From Arabidopsis thaliana (taxonomy: Eukaryota; Streptophyta; Magnoliopsida; Brassicales; Brassicaceae), in assembly GCF_000001735.4 (NCBI RefSeq), contig NC_003074.8, positions 17,429,261 to 17,493,260 on the forward strand: a stretch of 64,000 nucleotides of DNA, read 5' to 3'. Below, one piece after another: positions 8,876 to 20,054 of this stretch; position 1 is the first letter of the stretch; the number at the start of each line of letters is the position of its first letter. A model generated the notes under the pieces. That model made no database searches and was not told where the DNA came from. It saw only the letters and a list, made by a program, of their open reading frames with translations. Both the position numbers and the translations under genes were made by a program.

Positions 8876-11783
8876 TTATGACTGAATCACAACTCCTTGA
8901 CCCATCATCATCGGCATGTTGTCAATTGCCTTAAGTGGTGGTATGGTCAATGCCACGTTCTTGCCATCGTAGGCCGAAAGGTGAACTCCGATAGCGGCTC
9001 TTCCTGATGGATCCATATTGTTGGACCAGCTTGCATCCCACTCCACTGCCTTTGCAGTCGAACAAGCCACGGTGGCACCTCCAGGAACCGTTAGTCTCGC
9101 AGAGTTCTTAGAAAAAACGTAACACGGAAGTTTGTGAATTAGTTAACGCAAAACGAATAGGAGATTCTGTTACATCATGGAGACTTATAAGACTCTCACC
9201 TGCGGGAAGAACCTTTCAAAGATCATTCTGTAGTAGTAAGCTTCTTTAGTGTTTGGAGTGTTGTGAGGGAAGATATGCCCCGCGTTCGACATCATCTTGT
9301 CATTGACCTTAAAACAGAACAGAATCATTAGATCTGAACATGAATCCAAATGTTATATTTTAGCTAATTAGGGGAGATATGAAATTTTTTATGTGTACAT
9401 TTTGAGCAGCGTGATCTTTCAGGCCATCGATCCAACTGTAGCCAACACCATCACTGAACTGTTCTTTCTGTCTGTAGAGAATGTGTTTTGGTAGATAAGG
9501 ACGTTCTTCGTCGTCAAAGGCTCTCCTTAGAACCCATTTCTCGATCCTTCCTTCCTCTGGCTTGATCTAGAAAAACCCATATAGAAAATTTGTTCAACGT
9601 TAACTTGTGAAGGAAGGTATTGAGTTTGTGATGTGAGTTTTGTAGTTACCATCTTGGATTCAGGGTCGAGAGACATAGCTGTGTTGATGAAGTCTTTGTC
9701 AAGGAAAGGAACACGTGCCTCTAGTCCAAAGGCAGAGGTAGATTTGTTGGCTCTTAGACAGTCATACTTGTGAAGAGCCTTGATCTGCAAGTTATCACCG
9801 AACAATCATATCAAGATAAGTAAAAAAAATTGATGATGTCTTATTTGGTGGTTGAATTGAATACCTTGCGACAAGTTTCTTGGTGAAACTCTTTCTTGTT
9901 AGGTGCCTTGTGGAAATAGAGGTACCCTCCAAAGATCTCGTCCGCACCTTCGCCGGAGAGAACCATCTTGACCCCTAGAGACTTGATTTTCCGGGACATC
10001 AAGAACATCGGTGTGCTCGCTCTGATAGTCGTCACATCATAGGTCTCAACATGGTAAATCACATCCTCTATCGCATCAATCCCGTCCTGCACCGAGAAGT
10101 GGAACTCGTGGTGCACCGTCCCCAAATATTCCGCCACCTCTTTCCCTGCCTTCAAGTCCGGTGAGCCCTAACAGAACAACCATAAATGATGCTAAGTTTG
10201 AATTTCGAATTAGAAAAAACACTTTTAAATCATCCAACTCTCCTATCAAAAAAAATCATCCAACTCTGCTTTGGAAACAGAGGAACTCTGTTCTATATCT
10301 CACCTCAAGACCAACGCAAAAGGAATGGAGCTGAGGACCCCATTGCTTAGCCGCCTTAGTACCGGCCAAGTGACGTGCAGTGATGGAGGCAACAAGGGAA
10401 GAATCAAGACCACCAGAGAGCAAAACTCCAAATGGAACATCAGTCATCAACCGCTTAATCACAGCCTAGAGAGAAAAACAAACATATTTCAGATTACCCT
10501 CTCACACACCACATACAATTAAAAAGAAGAGATGTTTTCTTACGTTTTCAAAGGCGCGTCTTATCGCAAGAGGCTCATAAGGCGTTGAAGGAACAGATTC
10601 ATTGAACCAAGGAGGATTATACCATTGCTTAAACCCTCCTAATTTGCTTGAATAAAAATGACCTGGAGGAAACGTTTCGAAATGCTCACAGTCATCGTTT
10701 AGGCCTTTCATCTCTGAAGATATCCACACAGATCCGTCTAGTCCCCAACCAATGTAGAGCGAAGTGACACCAATCGCATCACGAGCCACCATGAAAGAGT
10801 TATCTCGTGTGTCGAGCAACACAAAGGAGAATATTCCATCCAACATATCAACAAAATCCACACCATACTCCTCGTACTATGTCCATAAAACACATCAAAC
10901 TCAAATCAAAACTTGATAACCACATTAGCAGAAGAATTAAAAATGATACCACACTTACCAAGTGAGCAATGACTTCACAATCACTACCAGTACGGAACTT
11001 GTGATTCTTCAGACGTTTTCTCAGCTCCTCATGGTTATAAATCTCTCCGTTCACCTTCCAAACCATCAACAAACAAAATAAATTTCAGCTTCAAAATTAT
11101 CAAAAGAGTTATTATTTTATGAGTCCATGGATATAGCGTTACCGTGACAACAATGGTCTTGTCCTCGTTGAAAAGAGGTTGATCACCGGAAGCAGGATCG
11201 ATGACGGCAAGACGTTGATGGGCCAAGTAATTATCTCCGTTCTGATATAAGCCACTCCAGTCAGGTCCTCTGTGCCTCAATCTGTAACCAAAAGTTTGGA
11301 AAAAATATACAATTATACATTTATACCATTTCTAGGGTATATTCCACCAACAAAAAAAGATTTAGATTTTTTAAGAGATATCCACATAAACTATGCAAAA
11401 AGGTGACGTTTAATTTGATCAAGCATCACTGTTCATGTCACGTTCAGTAAAAATGGTCCAAGAAAATGAAAATATTGACAATACTACAAAATCAAATTAT
11501 GTATATCGTGATTGTGTAAAATGAGATAGATGACATCAATCTTCCTTAACATATTTCTGAAACAATAAATTTAGTATTTTAAGATGTCTAACATCAAACT
11601 AATCATCACGTAATTTTGCACAATTTAGAATGGTTTTAAAGTGACAAAACAAATAATTTTCTTATTTTGAAAACCAAAAAAAAACAGAGGAAAAATGTAT
11701 TGCCTGCGAGAAAGCTCAAGAACACGAACTCTCTTGGCCTGAGAATCATCGGAACATCCTAACACGGCAAGTATTCCACACAT
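8876..11783 (-). CDS. ASN1: Glutamine-dependent asparagine synthetase 1
   Basis: Makes asparagine from aspartate, glutamine and ATP in the cytosol; in Arabidopsis this is the dark-induced, sugar-repressed isoform (DIN6). Ten exons: 11704-11783, 11143-11281, 10959-11054, 10544-10876, 10304-10465, 9865-10167, 9650-9784, 9399-9566, 9200-9307 and 8876-9106, giving 584 aa. The N-terminal class II amidotransferase domain has Cys2 as nucleophile (MCGIL), exposed after Met removal. The synthetase domain has the pyrophosphate loop SGGLDSS at 233-239 and SGEGADE further on. Intron 1 is a GC-AG intron (CGCAG|GCAATA; acceptor TTACAG at 11282), the only reading that keeps Arg-Leu-Arg-His in frame. The other introns are GT-AG. 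The ATG gives the conserved N-terminus. Start and stop agree with the family length. Confidence 0.97.
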
Positions 11784-12006
11784 GTTTTTTTTTTGAAGAA
11801 AGTGAAAAAGATCACGAAGAATGAGAACAGAAAAACAGAATTTTCCGAAACTTTAGGGGATAGATATTGTAAAACCCCAAAAAGAGATTACAAGAAAATG
11901 TAATAAACAGACAGATGTCCAGGAAGAGAAAGGAGAAAATTGCACGTAGAAGTGTACTATCGATATTCGTGTTTTTGATGTCTTGGTTTTCTACGACCGA
12001 TTGCTC

Positions 12007-12014
12007 TATTTATA
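12007..12014 (-). promoter_or_regulatory. ASN1 TATA box
   Basis: TATAAATA read on the minus strand, about 225 bp upstream of the ASN1 ATG, leaving a leader of roughly 190 bp. Confidence 0.7.
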
Positions 12015-12094
12015 GACACTAAACGGCGCCGTGATGTCGCGTTTGGTTCTGAAGGAGTCGTGTATGGGAACAAATTATTTTTTTACTTGTAACC

Positions 12095-12338
12095 GGATAA
12101 GTTACCGGATAACTCTGACCAGCTGTTTCCACGTGTTAATTAACCTTCTTACGACGTCCGATGGGTTCTTACTTCTTAGTCTTTACATTCTCTTTTGTCC
12201 GGTTTCTTCCAATTTTGACGGTGGGGCAAACTTCCGGTTTAGGGTTTATCCGGCTGAGTCAGCAAGTGGATAGGTACTTATCTGACGGTGTAAAAACTGT
12301 CCAATGATTGTTCTGATTGCTTTAGAGCCGTACACGTG
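12095..12338 (-). promoter_or_regulatory. ASN1 upstream elements: TTATCC, G-boxes, GCN4-like motif
   Basis: On the minus strand TTATCC, a reported sugar-repression element, occurs twice (12095-12100 and 12107-12112). Palindromic G-boxes CACGTG lie at 12130-12135 and 12333-12338, and TGAGTCA, a bZIP/GCN4-like site, at 12255-12261. The set fits an energy-starvation-responsive gene controlled by S1 bZIP factors, which is established for ASN1. Site function here is inference. Confidence 0.55.
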
Positions 12339-12339
12339 T

Positions 12340-15300
12340 TATCACGACAATGGTGTATTTGATTGTAGGATTAGCATTTTATCAGAAAGTGAACACATTT
12401 CAAATGAAAATGATAAGTAAACTGTGTTAGGAAAAATTGATTGGTATTTTTTTCCTTTTGATTAAAAATGAGAAGTAAAGTTAAGACTTAAATTTAAAAA
12501 AAAAAAAACGTTAAAAACACATATAGAAGAAATATATCGTACTATAGTTAGTAAATAATTTTCTCTTCCTATAATTAGTAAATATTCAATATCGTCAACG
12601 AATTATTATTTGTATAGTCTAATAGTACACACATATTCTCAACCTTGGAATCGAATTATAACAATACAAACTGTAAAATTAAAACACGACCCTATATGGC
12701 TATTGCAAATGGTGATTTCACAAACTTTATCATAATATTAAAAAATACATTTACTTCTTACTAATATACAGTAAACAAAAGTCTTTGTGTTATAGTTAAG
12801 CCTATTTTGGATATATGTGTATTTAAAAAATATATATAGAGAGATTTGCCATGTGTTATATAACAAATATATAGGAGATAGTGGATCATATGCAACTTTC
12901 CGCGAAATGAATATCGGAGAAGTATTCGAGTGTATCCATAAATCATGTATATTTTAATATACCGGATCACATGTGAATTGTAGGTATAGGCATCGCACAT
13001 GCCTCACACGTTGCTACAATGTGCAAGGGCGAGAAGATGAATCTCAGTTTATAATCTTTGGACTTTGGATAATGCTAATATATAAATCATCAAAATAAGA
13101 ATATGACGTGTTTTTTCTTTGATTGGACAAAACGAGATATCAGCCCTATTCTTGAGGCAGCAAGACCCAATCGCGACATGATACATTGTAAATCGTTTGA
13201 TATTTTTTTCTTTTTTATATGTAAAAATTGCTGGTGTCCCTATCTATCTATATGGTACACCTTCAGCTATAAATGATTGAAATTCTCTTACAAAGACTGT
13301 AAATACATATCCGAACAGTTTGGATACTAGTACCAAAAATGATAATGTGGTGATTTAGGCGACGTGAGTCGTGAGTGTAGCTGTTATTATTATTTTATCA
13401 ATACTTGAGACGCTAATAATTGTTAAGATCCATGCCGTGTCATGTTTGTATAAGCCAGTTTCGTTATCAAATAAACAGATAACGAAGAAGATTCTTATAC
13501 TTTGTGAAAGGAAAATAGAAAAACAGATGACGTATAACAGTTTGTTCGGTGAAGGAAGCAGATAAAAACAGCCTAATATTCAAATGTATGCCAACGCAAA
13601 AATTGTGTTTAATATACAAAACACACAATTAGTTACAAGTACCCTACAATGTTAACCAAACGTCATTTTGTAAAAGTAAAGGACTTTCAAACGCCTCATA
13701 GTCCTCACAAAGCGACATCATTCGTAATTTAATTACTTCCGGCTGGTCATAACATACTTATATAGTTGGTCAATTAATGAATTAGTAAGTGGGATTGCGT
13801 AAGAGAATATCCCATTAGTTAAAAAAATAACAGAAGAAGAAAATATCACGTTTATAATAAGTTTGGGCATAATTAAAAAAGGTAGCGACTCGTCGTCTTT
13901 CATGAGGTCACGATCCTAGTCTATCTGGCAAATCATCATCTACGAGCTACGGCTAGAAAGAAATAGACGCTACCACTCGTGCACGGCCGTGCCATGTCAT
14001 CTTCGGGCATAAGGATCCGAACCTTAGCCAGCTGGTTCTCCGACTTCAACTTACATTACTAGTTTTTCTTAAATATTATTATTACATTACATAATTAGTT
14101 TGGTTAAATTGTTTTTCTCTTATTGAATTCATATAATTGTATCTTTTGTGAGTTATGTTCTTGCAATATAAATCTGTTGATCTTTTTTTCATCAATATAA
14201 AAACAACTAATATTACCAAAATAACAAAATCATAATAGATACGGCAATTCGACTTTTAAATGAATCAAAGAGTTAATATCCACAGAGGATTAAAATAGTA
14301 GTTTGGAAAAGAACAAATGGTGATGAAACTCGGTCGCAAGGTTGCGTAGTACATTTCGTTATCACTGTTCTAAATTAAATTAGAAAAATCTCGTCATTTG
14401 TCTGACTATAATTTTATTTCTTAAAAGTTAATTGTCATGCACTCATGTCCATTTCTTTTTTTTTATCAAACATAAATATTATCCATCTAAGTTTTGAACT
14501 TTATATTTTTCTCGGAAAAGTACGAAAACTTTTATTATTGTCATTCACACAATTCAGAGAAGAAACAAAAGTTGTAAAATGTGGCCTGCGCTTGACATAA
14601 TTCCACATTCAGTAATATTTGGTAGTTGAATCATATTTATATTTCAGTGTTGCACTTGTACTGATCTTTTGGTTTCTTACAATGGATCATATATACATTT
14701 TTATTTTTATTTACCTCATCAGAATATTCTTTTTTTCTAGCCGGTATATACTTCCACTGAATAATTACCACACTCGATTTGGACTCTGCATCAAAAGTCT
14801 TGCAACGAGATAGTACGTTCTGCGAAACATCACGTTTCCATGTATATCGTGACTAGACAATGAGTCGAAATCTACTTTGCTCATTTAACATTAACTTCCC
14901 TTAACTTACACGGAAACTCTATATTTTGAATTTTCATTACAATGTAATATTTTTTTAATTATATAATTCCAATCTTCGGTAATTGACAGCCAGATAATGA
15001 CATTGACATTTTCTCATGGTAAACTTTTAAACATTTTCACGGTGAAACAAAATAATTAAATAGCAAAGTGTTATGGTTAAAACATTTTTGCAGCTAGATA
15101 ACAAATAAACTGGAACTGATTTGCCACTTAAACATTAGTGGTATATAAACGTTAGAAATTCTTGCACGGTTGATATGAAAATGGCTTTGGGTTCTCATAC
15201 ACAATTCTTGTTATTTTATTTAGTAATGTGTTATCATGTAAAATAGTGTGTCATCATGTAAAAACAACAGTCTATAAAGCATGTTATCATATAAAAAGTA

Positions 15301-15575
15301 ACATAATATATATCATGTAACATTAGTAATGTGTCATCGGATAAATGAACATGTTATTTATTTTCAAATTAAACAAATATAAAATCGTTAATTCTTTTGG
15401 GTTAAAATCTTAAACTCACCTCAAAAATATTTAGCAAATTAAAAAAAAAAAAACCAATAAATCATGTCTCATATTACTTCCTAAAATTTGGCTATCTTTT
15501 GTTGATGTTTTTGGTCTGACCTAAAAAAAGGTTTGGCTATCTAAATCTACCTAAAAACACACACTAATACAATTC
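12340..15575. other. AT-rich intergenic region downstream of the ASN1 promoter
   Basis: No gene recognised; open frames are short and lack codon bias. At 15221-15345 there are about five degenerate copies of a TGT(G)TATCATGTAA-like unit. Elsewhere I see nothing. Confidence 0.4.
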
Positions 15576-15580
15576 GATAC

Positions 15581-15730
15581 TGGGCTTCAAATAAAAACAA
15601 ACTCCTTCATTATTGGGCCACCATAATGATCGACCTCACAATATCTCAGCCCAAGGTTACTTTCGTCATTTAAACTCTCCTACACTTAAAAACCCTAATC
15701 TCTCTACCGTCAATAAACCTCCCTATATAA
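15581..15730 (+). promoter_or_regulatory. snoRNA host promoter: site II motifs, telo-box, TATA
   Basis: TGGGCT at 15581-15586, TGGGCC at 15614-15619 and AGCCCA at 15648-15653 (site II type), a telo-box AAACCCTAA at 15690-15698, then TATATAA at 15724-15730. Site II plus telo-box is the promoter layout typical of plant ribosomal-protein and snoRNA genes, and fits the snoRNAs that follow. Confidence 0.7.
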
Positions 15731-16117
15731 ACACTTCCACACACAAACCATTCCTCTCACACAAAATTCTTCAGCCGATTCATTCTCTAGGGTTCATAGC
15801 TTAGTCCTCGAATCCATATATCTCTGCTGCTGTGTTCTTCAATTGCTTTAGTATTAGCTTGTTCTTAGTGTTCATAGAATTTAGGGTTATTAGAATGGCT
15901 TCATCAGATAGTCGATGTGGATTTGTCCGTTCCCATATGATTCGTTCCCTTGAAGCAATATTAATCGTGTTGCTCTCGTTCTCTAAATTGCTCTCTAATC
16001 ATCAAAGTAATCATACGGTTAATTCTAGTATGATACCGATTAGTGAGCATAACTTGAGCAGCTACATAATCTTCTCTTACGAGGGTTTTGTTTTGTCTTA
16101 ATTCTTGTTTTGTTGTG

Positions 16118-16204
16118 GAAGAACAGTGATGAGTCAGTTTACAGACCTGTAATGATTGCGGTAATGATCGCATTATTATGAACATCTAAGGGACTGAGTT
16201 CTTC
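16118..16204 (+). ncRNA. C/D box snoRNA, U61-like (18S rRNA 2'-O-methylation guide)
   Basis: C box GTGATGA at 16126-16132 and D box CTGA at 16194-16197 are flanked by a perfect 7-bp terminal stem (GAAGAAC 16118-16124 with GTTCTTC 16198-16204). The 13-nt guide GAACATCTAAGGG at 16180-16192 is complementary to the conserved 18S rRNA stretch CCCTTAGATGTTC. By the D+5 rule it would methylate the first U in CCCUUAG. In human this position (Um1442 by my recollection) is guided by U61, so I call this U61-like. The rRNA match is from memory of the 18S sequence. Confidence 0.8.
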
Positions 16205-16547
16205 TATCCATTGTGTTTTAGTTTTCTTTTTGTCTTGGTGGCTTTTACATGATAGAAAGATTCAGGCTTTGAATATATTTTAGATGTGAAGCTTGTTGTG
16301 AAGTGTAATTGCCTACATTGAATTTAGTTTCCCTCGCTATCCTGTTCTTCAATTTTCAATGATGTTTCTTAGGACGTCGGGGAACAATATGTTTTATATT
16401 GATGTTTTGTTATTTTGCAATGGGATTTCAAATGAGGAATACTTTGCCAAGTTGTTGAATGCTCAGATTTTTCTGGGTTTTATGATTCACTTGTATAGGA
16501 AGATCTGATGATTTCCTTTTGCATTGTGTTTTTGTTTTTTGTTTGGG

Positions 16548-16629
16548 AAGCCAGTGATGATTAGATTCAATGGTTGCTGAACATTCAATGTTGAAAAGCA
16601 TCTAACTTGACTAGGACGGTCTGAGGCTT
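16548..16629 (+). ncRNA. C/D box snoRNA, predicted 18S rRNA guide
   Basis: C box GTGATGA at 16554-16560, D box CTGA at 16621-16624, internal D' CTGA at 16577-16580, and a terminal stem AAGCC (16548-16552) with GGCTT (16625-16629). The guide GACTAGGACGGT at 16609-16620 directly abuts the D box and is complementary to the plant 18S rRNA stretch ACCGTCCTAGTC. The D+5 rule points to the U in ACCGU. I could not place the D' guide on rRNA. Confidence 0.78.
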
Positions 16630-16689
16630 TTAATGAACTTTTTGTTTGCTCTATCGTTAGTTTTGTGTCCATGATTCAGGATTGTTAAT

Positions 16690-16800
16690 GTTTTGTGATG
16701 TTTTGGATGATGAGAAACAAAAATCAAAATACAGTTATCCCTGGCTTAGGGTTTAAAGCCCGTTGCTGAGTCTTTTGTAATCTGACACACATCACAACAA
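16690..16800 (+). ncRNA. Candidate C/D box snoRNA, possible 25S rRNA guide
   Basis: C box ATGATGA at 16707-16713 followed by CTGA at 16766-16769 and again at 16782-16785. An outer stem TTGTGATG (16693-16700) with CATCACAA (16790-16797) favours the second CTGA as D box and the first as D'. CAGTTATCCCTG at 16732-16743 is complementary to CAGGGATAACTG of 25S rRNA near the peptidyl-transferase centre, but it is not cleanly next to a D or D' box. This is the weakest of the three. Confidence 0.5.
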
Positions 16801-17587
16801 TTTCTCTTTACGTTCTTTTGGTACGATGCTTTTGTGTTTTCAGTTTATCTTAACTTTGTTTTATTTCTCAATTTTACGATTCATGGTTCTGTAAATCCAT
16901 ATTGGGCAGTCTTTTCATAAACAAAACGAGGTGTGATGCTAAATTTCATTGGGACAACGCTATATTGTAGAAGACGGTGAAGATTGTTATACGTTTTGCA
17001 AGGCAGGGATTTATGATGACACTCTCCGGTCGTTTTGCTTCCTTGATGCAATTGTTTTTCCAATTTAGGTTTTGAATTATTACTCACTATTTTATCAGGG
17101 TAGCAACATTACCTGAAAGTGTCTCTGAGCTATCACAAAGATTGAAAGAAGTTTATGTGATCAAAACTTTCCTTTTAACTTTATTGTTTTCAGTATTAGC
17201 TATCTTATGTTATGTATATCAATGAATGTTTTTAACGATTAAGCACACCCTTTAATACAGTCTTGTTTAAGAATATTATGGATCAAGATCAAAAATTTAG
17301 CTGTACGTTCAGGTAATGAATGCGATGTTCTGAATGAGAAATGAAACTAAAATCATGCATTTAGATAACTTTCACATCACTTGATAGAGAGGGACGATAT
17401 TTTTGCAGGATTTAACTTCGTAATTATGGCTAACAAAGCTACCGTCTTTACATTATTTGCTCGGGGATAACTGAAATACCTCCCTTTCTAGCTTTAAATG
17501 TCACTTAAATAGCCTTCGCTTGTAAAATAAAAGTTTGAATATTTAAACCAGAAAGCTAAGTAGAGAGGTTGTGATGGGTCTGCAAAC

Positions 17588-19834
17588 ATGGATATGCTTC
17601 ACACTATTCTCAATTTTCTTCTTCCTCCTCTTACTATCAGTTTTCTCGTCCTATTTTACCCATTTTATCTTTTTACCAAACTTATGAGTTGTCTTAAGCA
17701 CCTTCACTTTGAAAACGTTACTGGGAAAGTAGTTCTAATCACCGGAGCTTCCTCCGGCATCGGAGAGGTTAGCTAGTATTGGATGTTATGTTTAATTTGT
17801 TTGTTTTGGTTGGTCTTATCTATAATTTTTAGCAACAAATAAAAACAATGATGCAGAAAGTTTTTTTTAAAAATTATGAATGATATGTAATTGGTACATA
17901 ATCACGTTTGGAAAACGAAAACTTGAATTCAAAGTCAAATATTGTTTTGGACGTTCTATCATCATACATATGTACGACCAATTGATCCTTTATATTTGAC
18001 GATTGCTCGAGTAGACTATCATCCGTGAACAGTAAAATTGTTATTTGGAAATATATTCATTTAAAAGAACTTAAGTTTATAGATCAACATAAATTGATAT
18101 ATGTTCTTGTTTTTGTTGGGTCGGAATAAAAAAGCATGTGGCATACGAGTACGCAAAGAAAGGAGCAAAATTAGCTCTTGTTGCTCGAAGAAAGGATCGT
18201 CTAGAGATTGTAGCAGAAACATCACGTCAATTAGGATCTGGCGATGTCATCATCATACCTGGTGATGTTTCTAATGTTGAGGACTGCAAGAAGTTCATCG
18301 ACGAAACGATTCATCATTTCGGAAAACGTAAGTACTCGAATAAAATGATTTATTATCTACTGTATTAATGTTATGATTATGAAGTTCAAATTATTTTTGT
18401 CAAATTTTATTAGATGGTTATTTTCATATCTAAACAGTGGACCACCTGATCAACAATGCTGGAGTACCTCAAACTGTTATATTCGAAGATTTCACACAAA
18501 TTCAAGACGCTAATTCTATAATGGTGAGTTTTTAATGATATTCTTTTACAAGTTCATTAATAATCCATATATTTACAAAAATGCTTAGCTCTTCTTAAAC
18601 ATGATTTGATTGCTTCAAACGCAAGTATTAATGAACTTGTAAACTTAGGTTTTGAATGGATGTTGTGGTTAGTGTGGACTAATCCCTCAGCGGTCTAGTC
18701 TATACTGTTTTTGGGGCGGACAATAAACCGCTGCGGAGTTAGTTTAAAGACGGTCCACAATTAGCCCGCAACGGTTTTATTTTATTTTTTTGGGTCTGCA
18801 CTGTAGACGGTTTTGTTCGCTTGGACCGCTGTAATCATTCGAAACCTTAGAATTTAGACATGTAGGCTAAATTTTGATTGCTTCAAACGCAAGTATTAAT
18901 GATGTAGTTAATGTTAATCTGATACATCGATCAAAATTCAAACCCTATATTTGACTACTACGTACATCTAATTTGTATTTTAAGGATATCAACTTTTGGG
19001 GCTCAACGTACATCACTTATTTTGCTATTCCTCATCTTCGAAAAAGCAAAGGAAAAATTGTTGTGATTTCTTCTGCTACGGCAATTATACCTTTGCAAGC
19101 GGCAAGCGTCTATTCAGTAAGATAAACAAAATCCGTAAGCATCATTATTGGTGGTATCTTAGCCAAATTCTTAAGCTAAGATTTGTAAAAAAAGGGCTCT
19201 TATATAAGAGCTTTTAGGCTTATATTTAAGCTTTTATATAAGAACCCTTTCTTCACAAATCTTAGTTTAAGATTTGGCTAAGATACCATCAATAATGGTG
19301 GTCTTACACGCTTTTTTTTTATATGTTATCTTTTTACATACTTCTCATATACATATAAAATTTATATGATATTGATACTACTTGGTATGACCGTATGATG
19401 TAGGCAAGCAAAGCAGCTTTAGTAAAATTCTTTGAAACATTAAGAGTTGAGATCAGTCCCGATATCAAAATAACAATCGCTCTTCCCGGATTTATATCTA
19501 CGGATATGACCACTCCTCAGTTTAAAGAAATGGTCAGTGATAACTTTCTTGTACATAATTTAATACCTTATATATATGACATTAACGATGTTATGTGTAA
19601 TGTTTTTTGTGCTTTGTTGAAAATTAGTATGGTTCAGATTTCATACTTTCGGAATCAGTGAGTCGATGCGCAAAAGCGATCTTCAGAGGTATTGGTAGAG
19701 GAGAGGCATACGTCATAGAGCCATCTTGGATAAAATGGATCTTTTTGATAAAAAATGTTTGTCCTGAGATCGTTGACTACTTACTCGACTATATATTTGT
19801 TAGTTATCTAAAACCTTATTTCAAGCGTGATTGA
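17588..19834 (+). CDS. HSD2: 11-beta-hydroxysteroid dehydrogenase-like 2 (steroleosin-type SDR)
   Basis: NAD(P)-dependent short-chain dehydrogenase of the oil-body/ER steroleosin family. Six exons: 17588-17767, 18135-18327, 18438-18523, 18985-19116, 19404-19532 and 19628-19834, all GT-AG, giving 308 aa. An N-terminal hydrophobic hairpin with prolines (LLPPLTISFL...YPFY, residues 11-30) resembles the steroleosin proline-knob anchor. The cofactor motif TGASSGIG is at 52-59, NNAG at 130-133, and the catalytic Ser183, Tyr196 and Lys200 are all present. It is the first of two tandem copies. Relative to HSD3, introns 3 and 4 are swollen by a 197-bp hAT-like insertion and a 173-bp hairpin. Substrate is not deducible from sequence. 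Confidence 0.93.
18605..18902. repeat. 30-bp direct repeat flanking the insertion in HSD2 intron 3
   Basis: The same 30 bases (TTTGATTGCTTC...AAGTATTAATGA) occur at 18605-18634 and 18873-18902, on both sides of the MITE-like element at 18649-18845. The spacing is too wide to be the element's own target duplication, so it may reflect repair-associated duplication. Confidence 0.8.
18649..18845. mobile_element. MITE-like insertion (hAT-like ends) in HSD2 intron 3
   Basis: About 197 bp with inverted ends: GTTTTGAATGG at the left and CATTCGAAAC at the right (complement GTTTCGAATG). CTTAG flanks both sides (18644-18648 and 18846-18850) as a possible target duplication, shorter than the 8 bp expected for hAT. 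It has no coding capacity and the equivalent HSD3 intron lacks it. Family assignment is tentative. Confidence 0.55.
19135..19307. mobile_element. Long-hairpin MITE in HSD2 intron 4
   Basis: 173 bp that fold almost completely on themselves. The left arm from GTAAGCATCATTATTGGTGG and the right arm, whose complement starts GTAAGACCACCATTATTGATGG, share GGTATCTTAGCCAAA, AAGATTTGT and AAAGGG(C/T)TCTTATATAA before a short centre near 19215. It begins 18 bp after the exon 4 donor. It looks like a palindromic, Harbinger-like MITE; the family is uncertain. Confidence 0.7.
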
Positions 19835-20054
19835 TCATATCGATCTATCCAAGTTCTCTCTGGTTTTCAACTGTGGTTGTGTTGTCATTATGGCCATGAA
19901 ACTTATACTTTATGTTGTATTAGTTATTGCACTAAGTCTTGGCCTTTTTCCCTTTCTTCGTATATGTTTCAATTTGTTTTAGAACCAAACATTTCATATA
20001 GATAGAGGATTTCTTAATTATTTAATAAAGATGATTCAAATGTATATAATTGTT

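Larger units (their letters stand above)
15750..17250 (+). ncRNA. C/D snoRNA cluster host transcript
   Basis: The transcript probably starts some 25-30 bp after the TATA at 15724 and reaches at least the third snoRNA; the 3' end is a guess. It carries three candidate C/D box snoRNAs at 16118-16204, 16548-16629 and 16690-16800. No conserved long open frame is present. The longest, 15895-16101 (68 aa, MASSDSRCGF...), lies upstream of the first snoRNA and has no recognisable domain. Plant snoRNAs are often made from such polycistronic or intronic precursors. I recall TAIR snoRNA loci in this interval, but the call rests on the boxes, stems and guides seen here. Confidence 0.65.

Noticed and set aside
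16355-16440. AATGATG near 16360 as another snoRNA C box
   Set aside because: No D box CTGA within a suitable distance and no stem.
17005-17120. ATGATGA followed about 100 nt later by CTGA, as a fourth snoRNA
   Set aside because: No terminal stem, spacing too long, and no guide I could match to rRNA.
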